Assembly: GCA_973895155.1 (NCBI GenBank)
Contig: OZ316893.1
Location: 23,622,001 to 23,686,000 of the forward strand
Origin: Marsupella aquatica
Taxonomy: Eukaryota; Marchantiophyta
Direction: 5' to 3'
Length of the DNA stretch: 64,000 bases
The notes under the pieces were generated by a model that worked only from the letters and a program-made list of their open reading frames with translations, had not been told where the DNA came from and did no database searches. The position numbers and the translations under genes were made by a program. Each line of letters opens with the position of its first letter. Positions within the stretch are counted from its first letter, which is position 1. This document shows positions 33,912 to 44,133 of this stretch, piece after piece.

Positions 33912-36725
33912 GACTTCTACCCCGATAGAAAACAACACAATATATGGCCAGAGTCAGTGACGTAGTGAAGCATGCAAAGAATGAGAAACTAAAACTATGA
34001 ATTAATACCAAAGATTTGAGAAACTGTAATTTCAAGTTCTAAATTCAAGACGGGTTATGTGCATGGAGGAAATTTTAAGTTTAGGACTCTGAGATTGTAC
34101 ACAGGCAATTACTGAACAATTTCTGCCATTAAAGGTGGGCAATTGTTGGGCTAGCATTTTCACACATTAATTTTTATAAATTTTGGGGGCCACAAAAATA
34201 ATGGGAACCAGTAGAAGAATTCAAAAGTCCATAGCAGGACATTGCTCAGCACAGCAAGAAGGCCAGTAGAATACAATCGACACCCCATACATAAAATCCA
34301 ATCAAATAACCCAAATCCAGTCTACACTTCCATAGTGAAATCCTGGCTTGACCCTGGCCCCGACCTGAGATTGCTATAGTGATGGGCATGCATAAGAGAG
34401 GGAGAGATTTCTGTACATACTTGAGGATAAGCAGCACAAACGCTCGACCCTGAGACCACCAGTGAAGACAAAGCAATGACAATGTAGAGGGCTCTGAGTG
34501 ATTACAGACCTCAGGAGTTGACAAAACCCTGGAATGATTTCTTTGTGCCTAGCTTGGCAAAAGAGAAAGCTCTCGAACGGGTGGAAAAATGATCTGCAAG
34601 TGCCACAGACAGAGTGTGGCTCATCAGTTCTGTGGCTCATTAGTTGTTCGTGGAGGAGTACATTATAGAGTATCACATTTGACTAATGTCCTGTACATTG
34701 AATACATACAGTGGCAAAGTAGTCAATGGAAGAGTGACCTGCTCCCTTTGCGTTCTTCCTGTTGCCGAAACATGAATGTAGAGGTAGAATTGCATGCAGG
34801 AAAATTTGAAGTTTAGGGCTATGACATCCATGCTTTGTGCAACCTCTAATCCGAAAGCCTCCAAAGACACAAGTGAAGCATGTAGGCGCGCGTAATAACT
34901 TCTAATTTAGTCATTGACAGTACAAGAGTATACTCTAAAGTCTGCGATTCTGAAAGTACAAGCATTGCAGGCGCGCAGGTCTGAAAAGTTGTTGCAAGAC
35001 ACAAATAAGCACTAAGCGACTAAGGACAGGACCGTTGAGTTGAAATCACAGCTCAGCAAAGGCAAAGAAAAACCCCCCGCACCCCACCTTAGTTCTGCAC
35101 AACACTTCTGCACACTAGAATACTAGTGTATAAGATTAGAGCAATTCAAGCCGAAGCAGAATGAAAGTGCCAACAATATACTGTGATCCCATCTACATTT
35201 CCATAGTGAAATCCAAGTTCGACGCCGACCCCGACATGAGATTGCTATAGTGATGGGCATGCATAAGAGAGGGAGAGATGATGACACGTACTTGAGGATC
35301 GCGAGAGAGAGAAATTTGCAACAGAGAGTGGACACAATGGAAGAGCGAGACCGAGAGAGAGGGCGAGAGAGAGTGAGGTGAGAATTCAGCAAGAGAGGTC
35401 TCGAATAGGGACAACCTTCTATATATGAACCATAGTTTTTGCTGTCATTAATTTTCCAGAGTTAAGATGAACAAACAGAGTACAAACAGAGCACAATGAA
35501 GCACCACAGTGCGTCGCACGGGACCTCTCACCTCTGCCTGAACACCAGCCGCACCCAACACCACACCAGAGATCAGCGGTCTTGAAAACAAGTTGACACC
35601 CTAAACCCGGCACTTCCAATGTCGCCCGCTCCAATGTCGCAGCGCGTTTTTGTTCTAGCTCGTTCTCCTCTTGACCGAAGAACAACCCAACAAGCAAATG
35701 GCGGAAGATGGACGCACTTAGCACCTGGGTGAATGTGGTCACGTTGCGCTTCAAGTGTGGCCCTAAACCCTTCCTCCTCCCTTCAATCACAGAGAGTCTT
35801 CGACCGCAAGAGCAAGAAGCACTTCCTCTCCTCTCATCTCCCAATGCTATGCAAGGCAAAGAGGTAAAGACTTACAAAGCTAATGGAGGAAGACGGACCC
35901 CCGCACCACGAACTTGGCGTCCGACCCTAAAATTTCCCGCAATGCCCCCGCAATGCCTTCAGGGAGCACTCGCAAACGCACCCAGCACCCGATTGAATGT
36001 GGTCAGGTCGCTTCAAGTGTGGTGTCAAACCCTTCCTCCTCCCTGAAATCACAGAGAGCCCGACTCACTACACACTAAGAATCCCATTGTTTCTCCATAA
36101 ACCTTCGTTCCCTCCTTGATTGATCGACTATCGATCGCCCCTCTCAATGAGTCGCCTCATTCGCTCCACCTCCCCTCCCCTTTGTAAACCCTCTTTGCGG
36201 ACGAAGACCCTACATTTGCTCCCGCGCACAAGGGTGGAGAGTACTAAGGTTCTCAGCCAGTGACATGTAAGGGGCTCATGTAAGGGGGTACTGCACAACG
36301 GTGGAGAGTACTAAGGTACTCAGCCAGTGACATGTAAGGGGCTCATGTAAGGGGGTACCTCTACTATTTGAAGCTTTCTCACATAAAAAGCTTGAATGTT
36401 TGGCAATTGGTGAGTAGCACTCACTCACATAAGAACCCTAAACTAAGACAATCATCTTAGATAGTGGACCTGCCATTTTCCTTATGATGGGATGTTGTAA
36501 TTAAGTGGTATCCCCCATCCAACTTCAAAGGTGCATGGACAACCTTGAACCATGAACAATGTCCCTTGCACCTTGAAGAATGAGTGATTGAAAAGAGTAG
36601 GTAAAGTCAACATCGCAAAGGAGTCGCAACAAATGAGTGGAAACTTTGTGGAAGTGATACTTAAGACATATGTAGTGATAACACCCTAAACTTCCATAAC
36701 CTTGTCACAGTAGTCAATAGTGGTT
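33912..36725. repeat. Non-coding 5' part of the CACTA element with duplications
   Basis: No convincing gene. A segment of about 95 bp containing GAGATTGCTATAGTGATGGG and CATAAGAGAGGGAGAGAT occurs at 34336-34432 and 35207-35300. A segment with GAATGTGGTCA..GCTTCAAGTGTGG and AACCCTTCCTCCTCCC occurs at 35728-35785 and 35995-36045. A perfect tandem pair (about 66-bp unit with GGTGGAGAGTACTAAGG and CAGCCAGTGACATGTAAGGG) lies at 36231-36358. These may be duplicated promoter or first-exon pieces of cargo genes. Confidence 0.6.
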
Positions 36726-36756
36726 TGGTAAAAAATAGGGGGTATTTCTACTAGTG

Positions 36757-37155
36757 GTAGAGAGAAAGTCCTCAAACTCTGGACTCAACAAAGGAGTGAT
36801 TTTCGAGGTCTTAACTGCCCATTCCTTGGTTGCTTCCTTCATCATAACGGCATGCCTTCTGGAAACCTCCTCGACCGACCAAGGGGTACCGAGGGTCGCA
36901 GCGGACTCCATGTCAATCTTGAACTGATTCGAATACGACTTAATCTTATCCTGACATAGAATGTACAAAAGAGCCTCCTGAGGCATCTTCTTTGTGTACC
37001 AGGATCCTTTTCGCGTCTTCACCCTGATCTGCTCAAACTTCTTGTAATTTGCAGGGTCGATGAGCTTACTATAGTACTCCAGGTCGTGCATCAAGACCCG
37101 CTTAATTTGATCGGCATCTAGGATACAGGAGGGTTCCACAACTGCTTGTCCTAGC
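36757..37155 (-). CDS. Element A ParB-MTase-like gene: exon cut by the CACTA
   Basis: Starts after the acceptor TTATTTCAG and joins the previous exon in phase as HTVNQ|LGQAVVEPSCILD. It encodes about 133 residues: LDADQIKRVLMHDLEYYSKL, KKMPQEALLYILCQDKIK and EEVSRRHAVMMKEATKEWAV, a predominantly helical segment like the one after the ParB-like fold in the element C protein. Coding ends at the CACTA target site (GTA, 36757-36759). The exon therefore continues at 23412 in the pre-insertion gene. Confidence 0.6.
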
Positions 37156-37186
37156 CTGAAATAAAAGAACAAAATGAGAACATATA

Positions 37187-37205
37187 AGCAGCGTCGGGCG
37201 CTAGC
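37187..37205. repeat. Element A palindrome in a short intron
   Basis: AGCAGCGTCGGGCGCTAGC, inside the intron (about 37156-37286) of the ParB-MTase-like gene. It shows the preference for introns over exons. Confidence 0.8.
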
Positions 37206-37285
37206 AAAAAATTGCCTCAAAAAGTTATGCTAGAAAGAATGAACAATTCATAATGACTCACGAAGTTCTACACAAAAGGGTATCT

Positions 37286-38025
37286 TACTGGTTAACGGTG
37301 TGCATAGCCGCTTTGATTTCTATCAGAGAACCCTTGTCACCATTAAAAACAGTATAAAGCACACGCAGGTGGTACTTTGGGTTTTCGGGACTCTCTTGAG
37401 TGACAAGAGTCCACGAGTAAAGCCTATGGTTCCCGTCAAAAACTGAGAACATTCTGTCTTTCAAAACTAGAAAATCTGGGTCGGTAGCACATTCTTCCTC
37501 AAATTTCTTGTTCTCAGATGTCCATATTGGATCCCAACTCTCACGAATTTCTTGAGTACAGGTGAGAAGCGCTCCCTCAGCATCGGTAGGCTGAACGTAA
37601 AACCTCATTCCAATCAAAGAATTGTATCCCATGCTACGGAAAGAGTCTTTTAGCTTGTCGATGGAAGAACTGTCTTTCTGTAGAGTTCGGACAACCTCCA
37701 TATGCACCAATCGACATAGTGGAATTCGTGGAGGCTCTTTGTCAAACCCTCTGAAATCCTTCCCAAACGACATGACATGTTTTGAAATAAGATCCATCTC
37801 GGAAAACGAAACATCTTGAATCACAAATGTGTCAAGATTCTCCATCTTCTTTCTCGCTGGTTTGGCAAACGAAATACTTGAGATTGGAACAAGCGATGCG
37901 GTGGACCTCGTTACTCGACGCGTATACACTGAACCAGAGAATGAAGACTCAGAAGACTCGCAATACCCACGATCCTGATCCCCAACCACACTATACCCCC
38001 TCGACGAGGAGGGGATTGCATCCAT
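37286..38025 (-). CDS. Element A ParB-MTase-like gene: first exon with ParB-like motif
   Basis: ATG at 38025 (MDAIPSSSRGYS); about 246 residues to the donor CA|GTAAGATA. The key segment is MFSVFDGNHRLYSWTLV (about 37449-37400), equivalent to the 'V.DG.HR..A' core of the ParB/Srx N-terminal fold, preceded by GMRFYVQPTDAEGALLTC and IPLCRLVHMEVVRTLQKD, the latter similar to the usual ParB start (I..l......R). In bacteria this domain binds CTP and is often fused or adjacent to N4/N6 DNA methylases. Here it is followed, after several introns, by a methyltransferase-like domain. Whether it binds CTP or the nearby palindromes is not known. Confidence 0.65.
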
Positions 38026-38340
38026 CGTCTTTACGATGAAAGGTGTACGAACGGAATCCTCACGACTAATTACCAATTCTTCGTACCATATTAACAGTTG
38101 CGTCCGTATTATATCCGATCAATGAGCGCTATTCCCCTCTTTGTAATCGGTTGGAGAGACGTTACTCATTGCGAACGACAAGATTCAATTTAATTTATCA
38201 GTGACGGAAAGCGACAACTTAGAAATTGCGATAAGTATTAATGTGAACTACGCTAAAATGTTTGCGTGATAATCACGTTGAACATTAGTTACCGTTAAAA
38301 GTTACCGTTGTCTCAGCACCTTGCGGACAAACATGCAATG

Positions 38341-38675
38341 CCAACGCCGGGCGCTAACGAATAAGAGACTACCAAATTGAAGAACTTATTGGTGAACAAA
38401 TGCTAGCGCCTGGCGCTAGCCATTTGAATAATTTCATTAACGTTCTTTCTAAGCAACATATATTGTCAACAAACTCCTAAATGTACCTGTTTCACCTGTA
38501 GAAACCAAATTTTACTTAATATTATGAGATTAAATTTATTGTATCAATAGTAGCGCCTGGCGCTAGTAAAATTTTACTATATTTGCAAAAATATTTCGTG
38601 TGTAATTATGCTAGCGCCAGGCGCTAGTCAGAATACTTTTCAAATTATGGCTTTTAGGTAGCGCCCGACGCTAAT
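38341..38675. promoter_or_regulatory. Five palindromes between the divergent genes of element A
   Basis: CAACGCCGGGCGCTAACG (38342-38359), GCTAGCGCCTGGCGCTAGC (38402-38420, 19 bp, palindromic except the centre), TAGCGCCTGGCGCTAG (38551-38566), CTAGCGCCAGGCGCTAG (38611-38627) and TAGCGCCCGACGCTAAT (38659-38675). They lie between the ATG of the ParB-MTase-like gene (38025) and the ATG of the transposase gene (38935), that is, in the shared promoter region. Confidence 0.85.
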
Positions 38676-38934
38676 GAAATGGACGCACTTGTATAGACTA
38701 CTATCTAGTCGTATTCATGTAATAAATATTCCTGACACCCGCACTTGACGGGCAAAAACGACAAATGTATCATTTATGATTTCAATGGACGCAAAGTTGT
38801 GCGTGTTCTATGTCGTATTGAAACGTCTCTTTCAACGGCCGGTGGTCCTCGAAGGGGTGTTATAAGCACAAGAAATACGGTTGGGATTGGGCTATTGCAT
38901 GAATTACTTCTGCCCTAAACTTCTTTTGTCTACA

Positions 38935-41900
38935 ATGTCGCGCTCAATTGTTATTACACGTGCTTGTACCCGGGTGTGACGCCGCCGGTATGGCGGTTAA
39001 TGAGTGATTCAGTCTAACTGCGCTCGGCATGCGCGTTAGGTGGGTCTTAGGCCGCTATTATTAGCATAACGATAGTATTTAGGTAATCATTAGGGGTAGG
39101 ACATCATTAGGCAATAAGGGGGACTTCAGGTTCGGGCTGGCGACGGGTCGCTATTCGCACACCCGGGTTACGAGCGTGGAAGGGCCCCTCCCTCGGGTCC
39201 GTATCACAAACTTAAGGAAGCGGCCACTGACGCACGCTGACTCAGACCGGCGGAGTGGCCGGTACACCACAAGCGTGAGCGGTTCAGCCTATGGGCGTCG
39301 AGGAGACGTCGGGGATCGACAAGCCCTCAAAGTATAAAAGGGGAGCCAACCCTTTGTAGTGCACCAGTCCATCAGTCCGCGCGCCAGCTTCGACCCTAGC
39401 TCTCTCGTTCTCTCTAGGTCGCCACTACTATCTCCTCTGAATATCGCACACGATCCTCTCCAGCTCGGCCATTCGATTCTGGATGCAGTTCCTATCTACC
39501 GGAAGGCACTTGGCCGATTCATTGAAACACGCCAACCCGCGCCGATACAAAATCGAACGCGAATACGAGAGAGCCATCCGCCTAGCAGGATGACACCACT
39601 ACGTCCTTAACTTTGACTACCCGTCTCAGAGCGAGCTTTACCGACCAGCAGAGGTATCTGGGTACTTCTTCAACGGAGACAAATATATTGGGTTCTGGGA
39701 AGCATTGCTTCGGCTTCCGGACGAGGTCTTCAATATCCCGGGTACAATCGACCTGCAACGACATCACTTCGACCACATCCCTGCCCAGGTTTGGGCTGTC
39801 ATTAACGGTGAGTCCAGTACCAACCGTTCGACAAGGGCGTCCGCACTCGCTTCGGAGAACTTCTACCAGCACCTGCAGAGCTTCATGGGAACTCGGCCAT
39901 CAACCAACATGACCAACTCAGCCGTGCCCGTACCCGTACCCATGCCCATGCAACCCCAGCCTCAACCTCAGGCTCAGCTTCAGCTTCAGCCTCAGCCGTA
40001 GCCTAGCCAAACCCCACCACCTATCACCCAGCTAGCACAGGTACGCTCCGTCATCAACGCTGTGGATCTTAGCGATGACGACGAGGCTACCCCACCCTTG
40101 ACCAGGCGGCCCAGAGGAACAAGCGCTCGGGGGGCCGACACTATATCGTCCCCACCCCCTGCTCTGACCCCAGGAGCGGCCCCAGCAGACAACATGGTGA
40201 CCGTGGCCGCCCCGGGCCTGTTACCAACGGCAGTGGCACTCCCCAGGCCCGATCGGGATGATGGGGAAGTATCACCTTCCCCGAGTCAGTCACGGGGAAA
40301 GAAGAGGAAGGAATCCGCCACTGTATCCGGGTTACCGTTGGCCACGGTAGCCGTAGCCAAGGTGACGATGCACCGCATGGGGGAAAACGTTCACAGCAAC
40401 ATCCTCCATCCCAAGCATGCGGTGTACCTGAAGACTCAGGGATTTGAGCACCTCACCTCTCTCCCCTGGAACACTTGCAGGTACTACGGGGAGGACATGA
40501 TAGAATTTGTCAAGAATTATGACGACGTACGTCAACAGACTCGGCTGCGGGGAAGGAATATGTCCCTCACAGAAGAACGGCTCAAGATGATCTTTGGGTT
40601 ACCCGAAGGTGACCATCGAGTCGAATCACGGGCTCCCGGGGGCAAGGGGGCCAAGTACCAATCTTCAAGTTTTCCCTCAGAGGGAGCAGTAGACAACGGG
40701 TTCGTGATGAGGACCTGCCTCATGCCCAAGATAGCTGAGCGGCTGGAGTTCCAAAGGTACGCTCTCCACATGATGGAACCCCGGGGGGAGATCTCCGCCG
40801 CCCAGGTTATCCAGGTCGAGAACTATCGACCTAGGAAATGGGCGTCGTACTTCGCTAAGAAATTCCATGAAGAGATGGAGCGGCGAAGGAAGATGTTGTA
40901 CATTGGCGGGAAGGCGTATTTCGCTAGCCACATCGAAATCATTCTTGAGTGGTATGCCCGGTTTGATCGACGAACCCTTCCCCGCATCAACATTACAAAG
41001 CTGGTCCCAGCTAGGTGGGTTTTTCCGGCATTGGAGAGACGGCCCCAACCCGAGGCCCGAAGTCCAGCGGACACGCCAGCTTCACCCACCCCACCTCCAC
41101 AAATAGCTATAATTGTAACCGAGGAGGCGCCGGAGGGGTCGGTTGTCGCAACCGTTGATGCGACCCAACTAGCCGGGCTAAGTACAGAAGTTGGTACGGC
41201 AGAGGTCTTACCCGAACCCGGGTCTCCCAAGGACCCACTGGTGGCAATTCCAGAGAACCGGACATTGCTGCAGGAGGACACTCCAGCCCCTTCCAACGTT
41301 ATGTCCCTAGGGCTGGACGTCACTGCCCCGGCCCCCGCGCGTGTTGACGTCTGCCCGTGCCCAAATCCGGACAGGCACAACTTGGACCACCCGGAACTCT
41401 TCGTACAGGGTACGTTTCTGAACGGGCTTCTGGGAGATTTCTCTCATCAAATTGCCCGGGATACCGGGGAGTTCATGGCCCGGAAGGTAGCCTATTTCTT
41501 CAATCAGGAGTTGGTTGCCGCCGTAAAGGCAGGTCGGGCCCAGTCGGAGGCCCTTCAGAGGATAGAGCGGTACTGGGTGGAGTCCGTGTACCTAAAGAAC
41601 GAAGTGGCGGCTCAAGAGGCTGAGCTTCTGCAACTACGACCCAAGGTTGCAGCCGCCGATGAGTTGTTAGCAAAGGCGCACGCTCTTACCGCCCTAGCCG
41701 AACAGGCCAAAGCTGGGAACGAGGCCGAGATTACACGACTCCGGAACCAGATTGACAGTTTGAAGAAACAAGCTGTCACCTGGCAGAAAGACCTGGAGGA
41801 GGCCGAGGAGCGAGCCCAGCGGGACACGGCGGAGATAGCCACTCTGCAGGCCGAGATGGCGCGGCTCCAAACCGAGGCCGAGAAGCAGGACCAGCTGGCA

Positions 41901-43550
41901 GCTAAACTGACGAGCGACGCCCAGCAGCTGGAGGAGGCATGTCAGGAGGCAGCAGAGGAGACGGACGCAGCGAGGCGAGAGAACGAATCTCTGCTGGACC
42001 AGGTCCAGCTCCTCAAAGCGGACAATGACAGGCTTCGAAGGCAACGGGATGGCCGTTCCCATTCGGGCGGCTCTGGCAAGCGTGCCAGGCATTAGCGGCG
42101 GAGTAGGAATAGATTAGGATTAGGATTGGCTTAGTCAGGCTCTTGGGACAGGCACCTGCCTTAGGTATAGCAGCGCTGCCCTGCTGCCCAGCCTGCGTAG
42201 ATTAGGATCTTCTAATAAGACACAGCCGTTTTCCGGCCTGACTGTCAGCTTAGTTAGGACCTTAGTCAGCGAATCTTCGGCGAGAGGACACCCCGTCCCT
42301 CGGCTCTTAGTATTTAGTGCACCCCTTGGTAGAGGCAGGGGGGTTTTTAGTTTCAGAGTGGGACATCCGCGGGATATGCGGGGAGTCCCGACCTCTGGGA
42401 ATGACAGAGTACCAAGGGGAGGGAGTAGGACTAAGCTCGCCGGGCGAGTGCGGAGCCGGGCTCCGTTGTAGTGTGCACCCTCGGCCTTGAACCTGTTTAT
42501 TCCAGGGCTGTCGGGTCAACTAAGTGTACGCATATGTTCCCTTTGTAGTAAAATCCTTTCCCATCATTTTCCTTCGTGTAAATCGAGATTGTATGCATGT
42601 GTGCGCATATGTGTGTGGGTTTCTCGTATATGGGTGGCAGCGCCAGGCCGAACGCACTACCCGAGACATGCACAGGGTGCAGCCTGCGGGTAAGTGGTTG
42701 CGAGCACGGGTTGAGGACTTGTATCATCGAATCCGGATCGAAGGCGGACAGCACGAAGGCTTAGAAGCCCTTAAGCCGGGGTCGATCCTGCTATCGACTA
42801 AGGTACGTTCCGGCGGCGGAACACAAACCATACCTAGGAGGTGTCCGTATTTAGCAGTATGCGCACTTAGCGCTAGTTTACGAGAATAAGGTGCATTACG
42901 TGCTTCCCTTCCTGCCCGAACCCTCAGATTTACGAGGGATGTGCCCGTCTAAGCTGAAGTCTGAGTTAAGGCCGAAGCCTACGACATGACACCGGGAAGT
43001 CATCAAAGTTCCCGTGCAGGTTTCTGATACTTACAAGCAAGTAAGCGAGAACTATCTGTGCGGGAGATTCGATTTGAGAATCAATGACATTCTGTCGATT
43101 GTTCCTGAGGAGTCATCGAGTGGAGGACATGAACCAGCTGCGGCATTTGATGTGGATGACGGAATACGTTTCTGGCAAATGAATGTAGGACTTCGTTACA
43201 CGCTTCATGTCAGACCTACTCCTCTTCAATCGGTTGTTCAGGACATTCCGCCCCAGATTGTTGAAATATCTGAGAGTGAAGATGAGGAAGTTGCGCCCAA
43301 TCCTCCTGAGAAGCACAAAGCTCCAAGCTCTAGTTGCCTTAAGAGTGAACCGGTGGCCACTTCCACTACAGATGTCCAGAAGGTTTACAGGCGGAGTGCA
43401 ATGGACGCCTTACTCAAGGCCACCGGCCATAGTGAATTGTCAAGATTTATGTCGGCAGGGGACTTTAGACATGATCAAGTTCCTCGTTTGCCAAACAAGT
43501 ACAACGGAAATATTGTATTTGAATTGCCCCTGGGCCCCCAGCCTTTGTAA
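38935..43550 (+). CDS. Element A second gene, 5' exon split by element F copy 2
   Basis: ATG at 38935 (MSRSIVITRACTR) is cut after 13 codons by element F copy 2 (38975-42991). Skipping F and one CCGGG copy, the frame continues without a stop from 42997 (EVIKVPVQVSDTYKQVSENY) to TAA at 43550. The encoded ~195 residues have an acidic SESEDEE patch and no recognised domain. It may be the transposase's N-terminal exon or a separate small gene, since a TAA closes it before 44134. F insertion would abolish it. Codon use is like the rest of element A, not like F. Confidence 0.55.
39333..39340 (+). promoter_or_regulatory. TATA box of element F copy 2
   Basis: TATAAAAG about 100 bp upstream of the position of the F start codon, inside AGTATAAAAGGGGAGCC. 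It matches the box in copy 1. Confidence 0.6.
39441..42095 (+). pseudogene. Element F coiled-coil protein gene, copy 2 (broken)
   Basis: Same gene as 15001-12370. In this copy the start ATG of copy 1 reads ATA (near 39441), CGA in AGRHHY reads TGA (about 39590), and CAG in the QPQP repeat reads TAG (about 39997). Downstream the frame is open from 40062 to 42095 (677 codons): the MSLTEERLKMIFGLP block, RPRKWASYFAKKFHEEMERR, a Pro-rich linker, PNPDRHNLDHPELFVQGTFL, and a long coiled coil (YLKNEVAAQEAELLQLRPKV onwards) ending GGSGKRARH. The intact frame of the family can be inferred by comparing both copies, but each copy is disabled by different lesions. Confidence 0.7.
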
Positions 43551-44133
43551 ACTAAAGAGGTATACGTGCGTACACCCCCCTCCCTAGTACCCCTTATTAT
43601 TTTTGGAAGCCTATAAAAATTTCTCTTGTTATTCTTAAAAACTTAATTTTGGAGAATAAATCTGCCCCTTTGAGATATTATAATTTCACATTTTACACCA
43701 TTTATGAAAGCCTTGAAAAGTTATAAATGTATCATGTGCAAACGGTTCTAAAACTGATGGGAGTGTTTTAGAAGGGTTTTGGGTACATACATTTTTGTGT
43801 TCGTGACCCTTTAACCCCAAACTTCAACTTTGGGGCATTTTTGAACCACATGGCAGGGTAGTCAGGGTTCAAAAGCTCCAAAGTCCTAAACTACTCTGAA
43901 TCATAGATGTTGCAAGCATAATTATATGTCATATACACATGTTCCAATAAAGGGTGACCACAAGGACCAATCCTATTGTGACGCGTGTCACATCCATATT
44001 ACATCACCTCTTGAAGCATATTAACTTGGGTGACATTTATATAAGCCTATATTAGTTAGAAAAGGTTCTTTGAATAAAACCATCCCTTGATATTTCTAAG
44101 CCAATTATAAAAATTAATCTCAAATCAGATTTT
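43551..44133. other. Spacer or intron of element A
   Basis: A/T-rich, no palindrome of the A type, no gene seen. Probably an intron or UTR between the 43550 exon and the transposase frame. Confidence 0.4.

Larger units (their letters stand above)
23416..36756 (-). mobile_element. CACTA (En/Spm) transposon, 13,341 bp, TSD GTA
   Basis: The TIR begins CACTAGTAGAAATACCCCCT and is a perfect 31-bp inverted repeat (23416-23446 and 36726-36756), flanked by the 3-bp duplication GTA (23413-23415 and 36757-36759) typical of CACTA elements. Subterminal TAGTCA/TGACTA words cluster at 23455-23610, as expected for TnpA-type binding sites. It carries Tnp2 and Transposase_24-type genes plus two extra genes (tandem BRCT and PHD), all on the minus strand. 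The perfect TIRs suggest recent insertion. It interrupts the ParB-MTase-like gene of element A. Confidence 0.95.
38975..42991 (+). mobile_element. Element F copy 2 (4,017 bp, TSD CCGGG)
   Basis: Begins TGTGACGCCGCCGGTATGG and ends CTACGACATGACA, flanked by CCGGG (38970-38974 and 42992-42996). Same length as copy 1 and in inverted orientation to it, so the two form 4-kb inverted repeats about 23.5 kb apart. Ends TG...CA with 5-bp TSD, but no direct long terminal repeats are visible when the first and last few hundred bases are compared. Confidence 0.85.

Noticed and set aside
11451-42991. F elements as ordinary LTR retrotransposons
   Set aside because: Ends and TSDs fit, but the first and last several hundred bases do not match each other and no polymerase genes exist.
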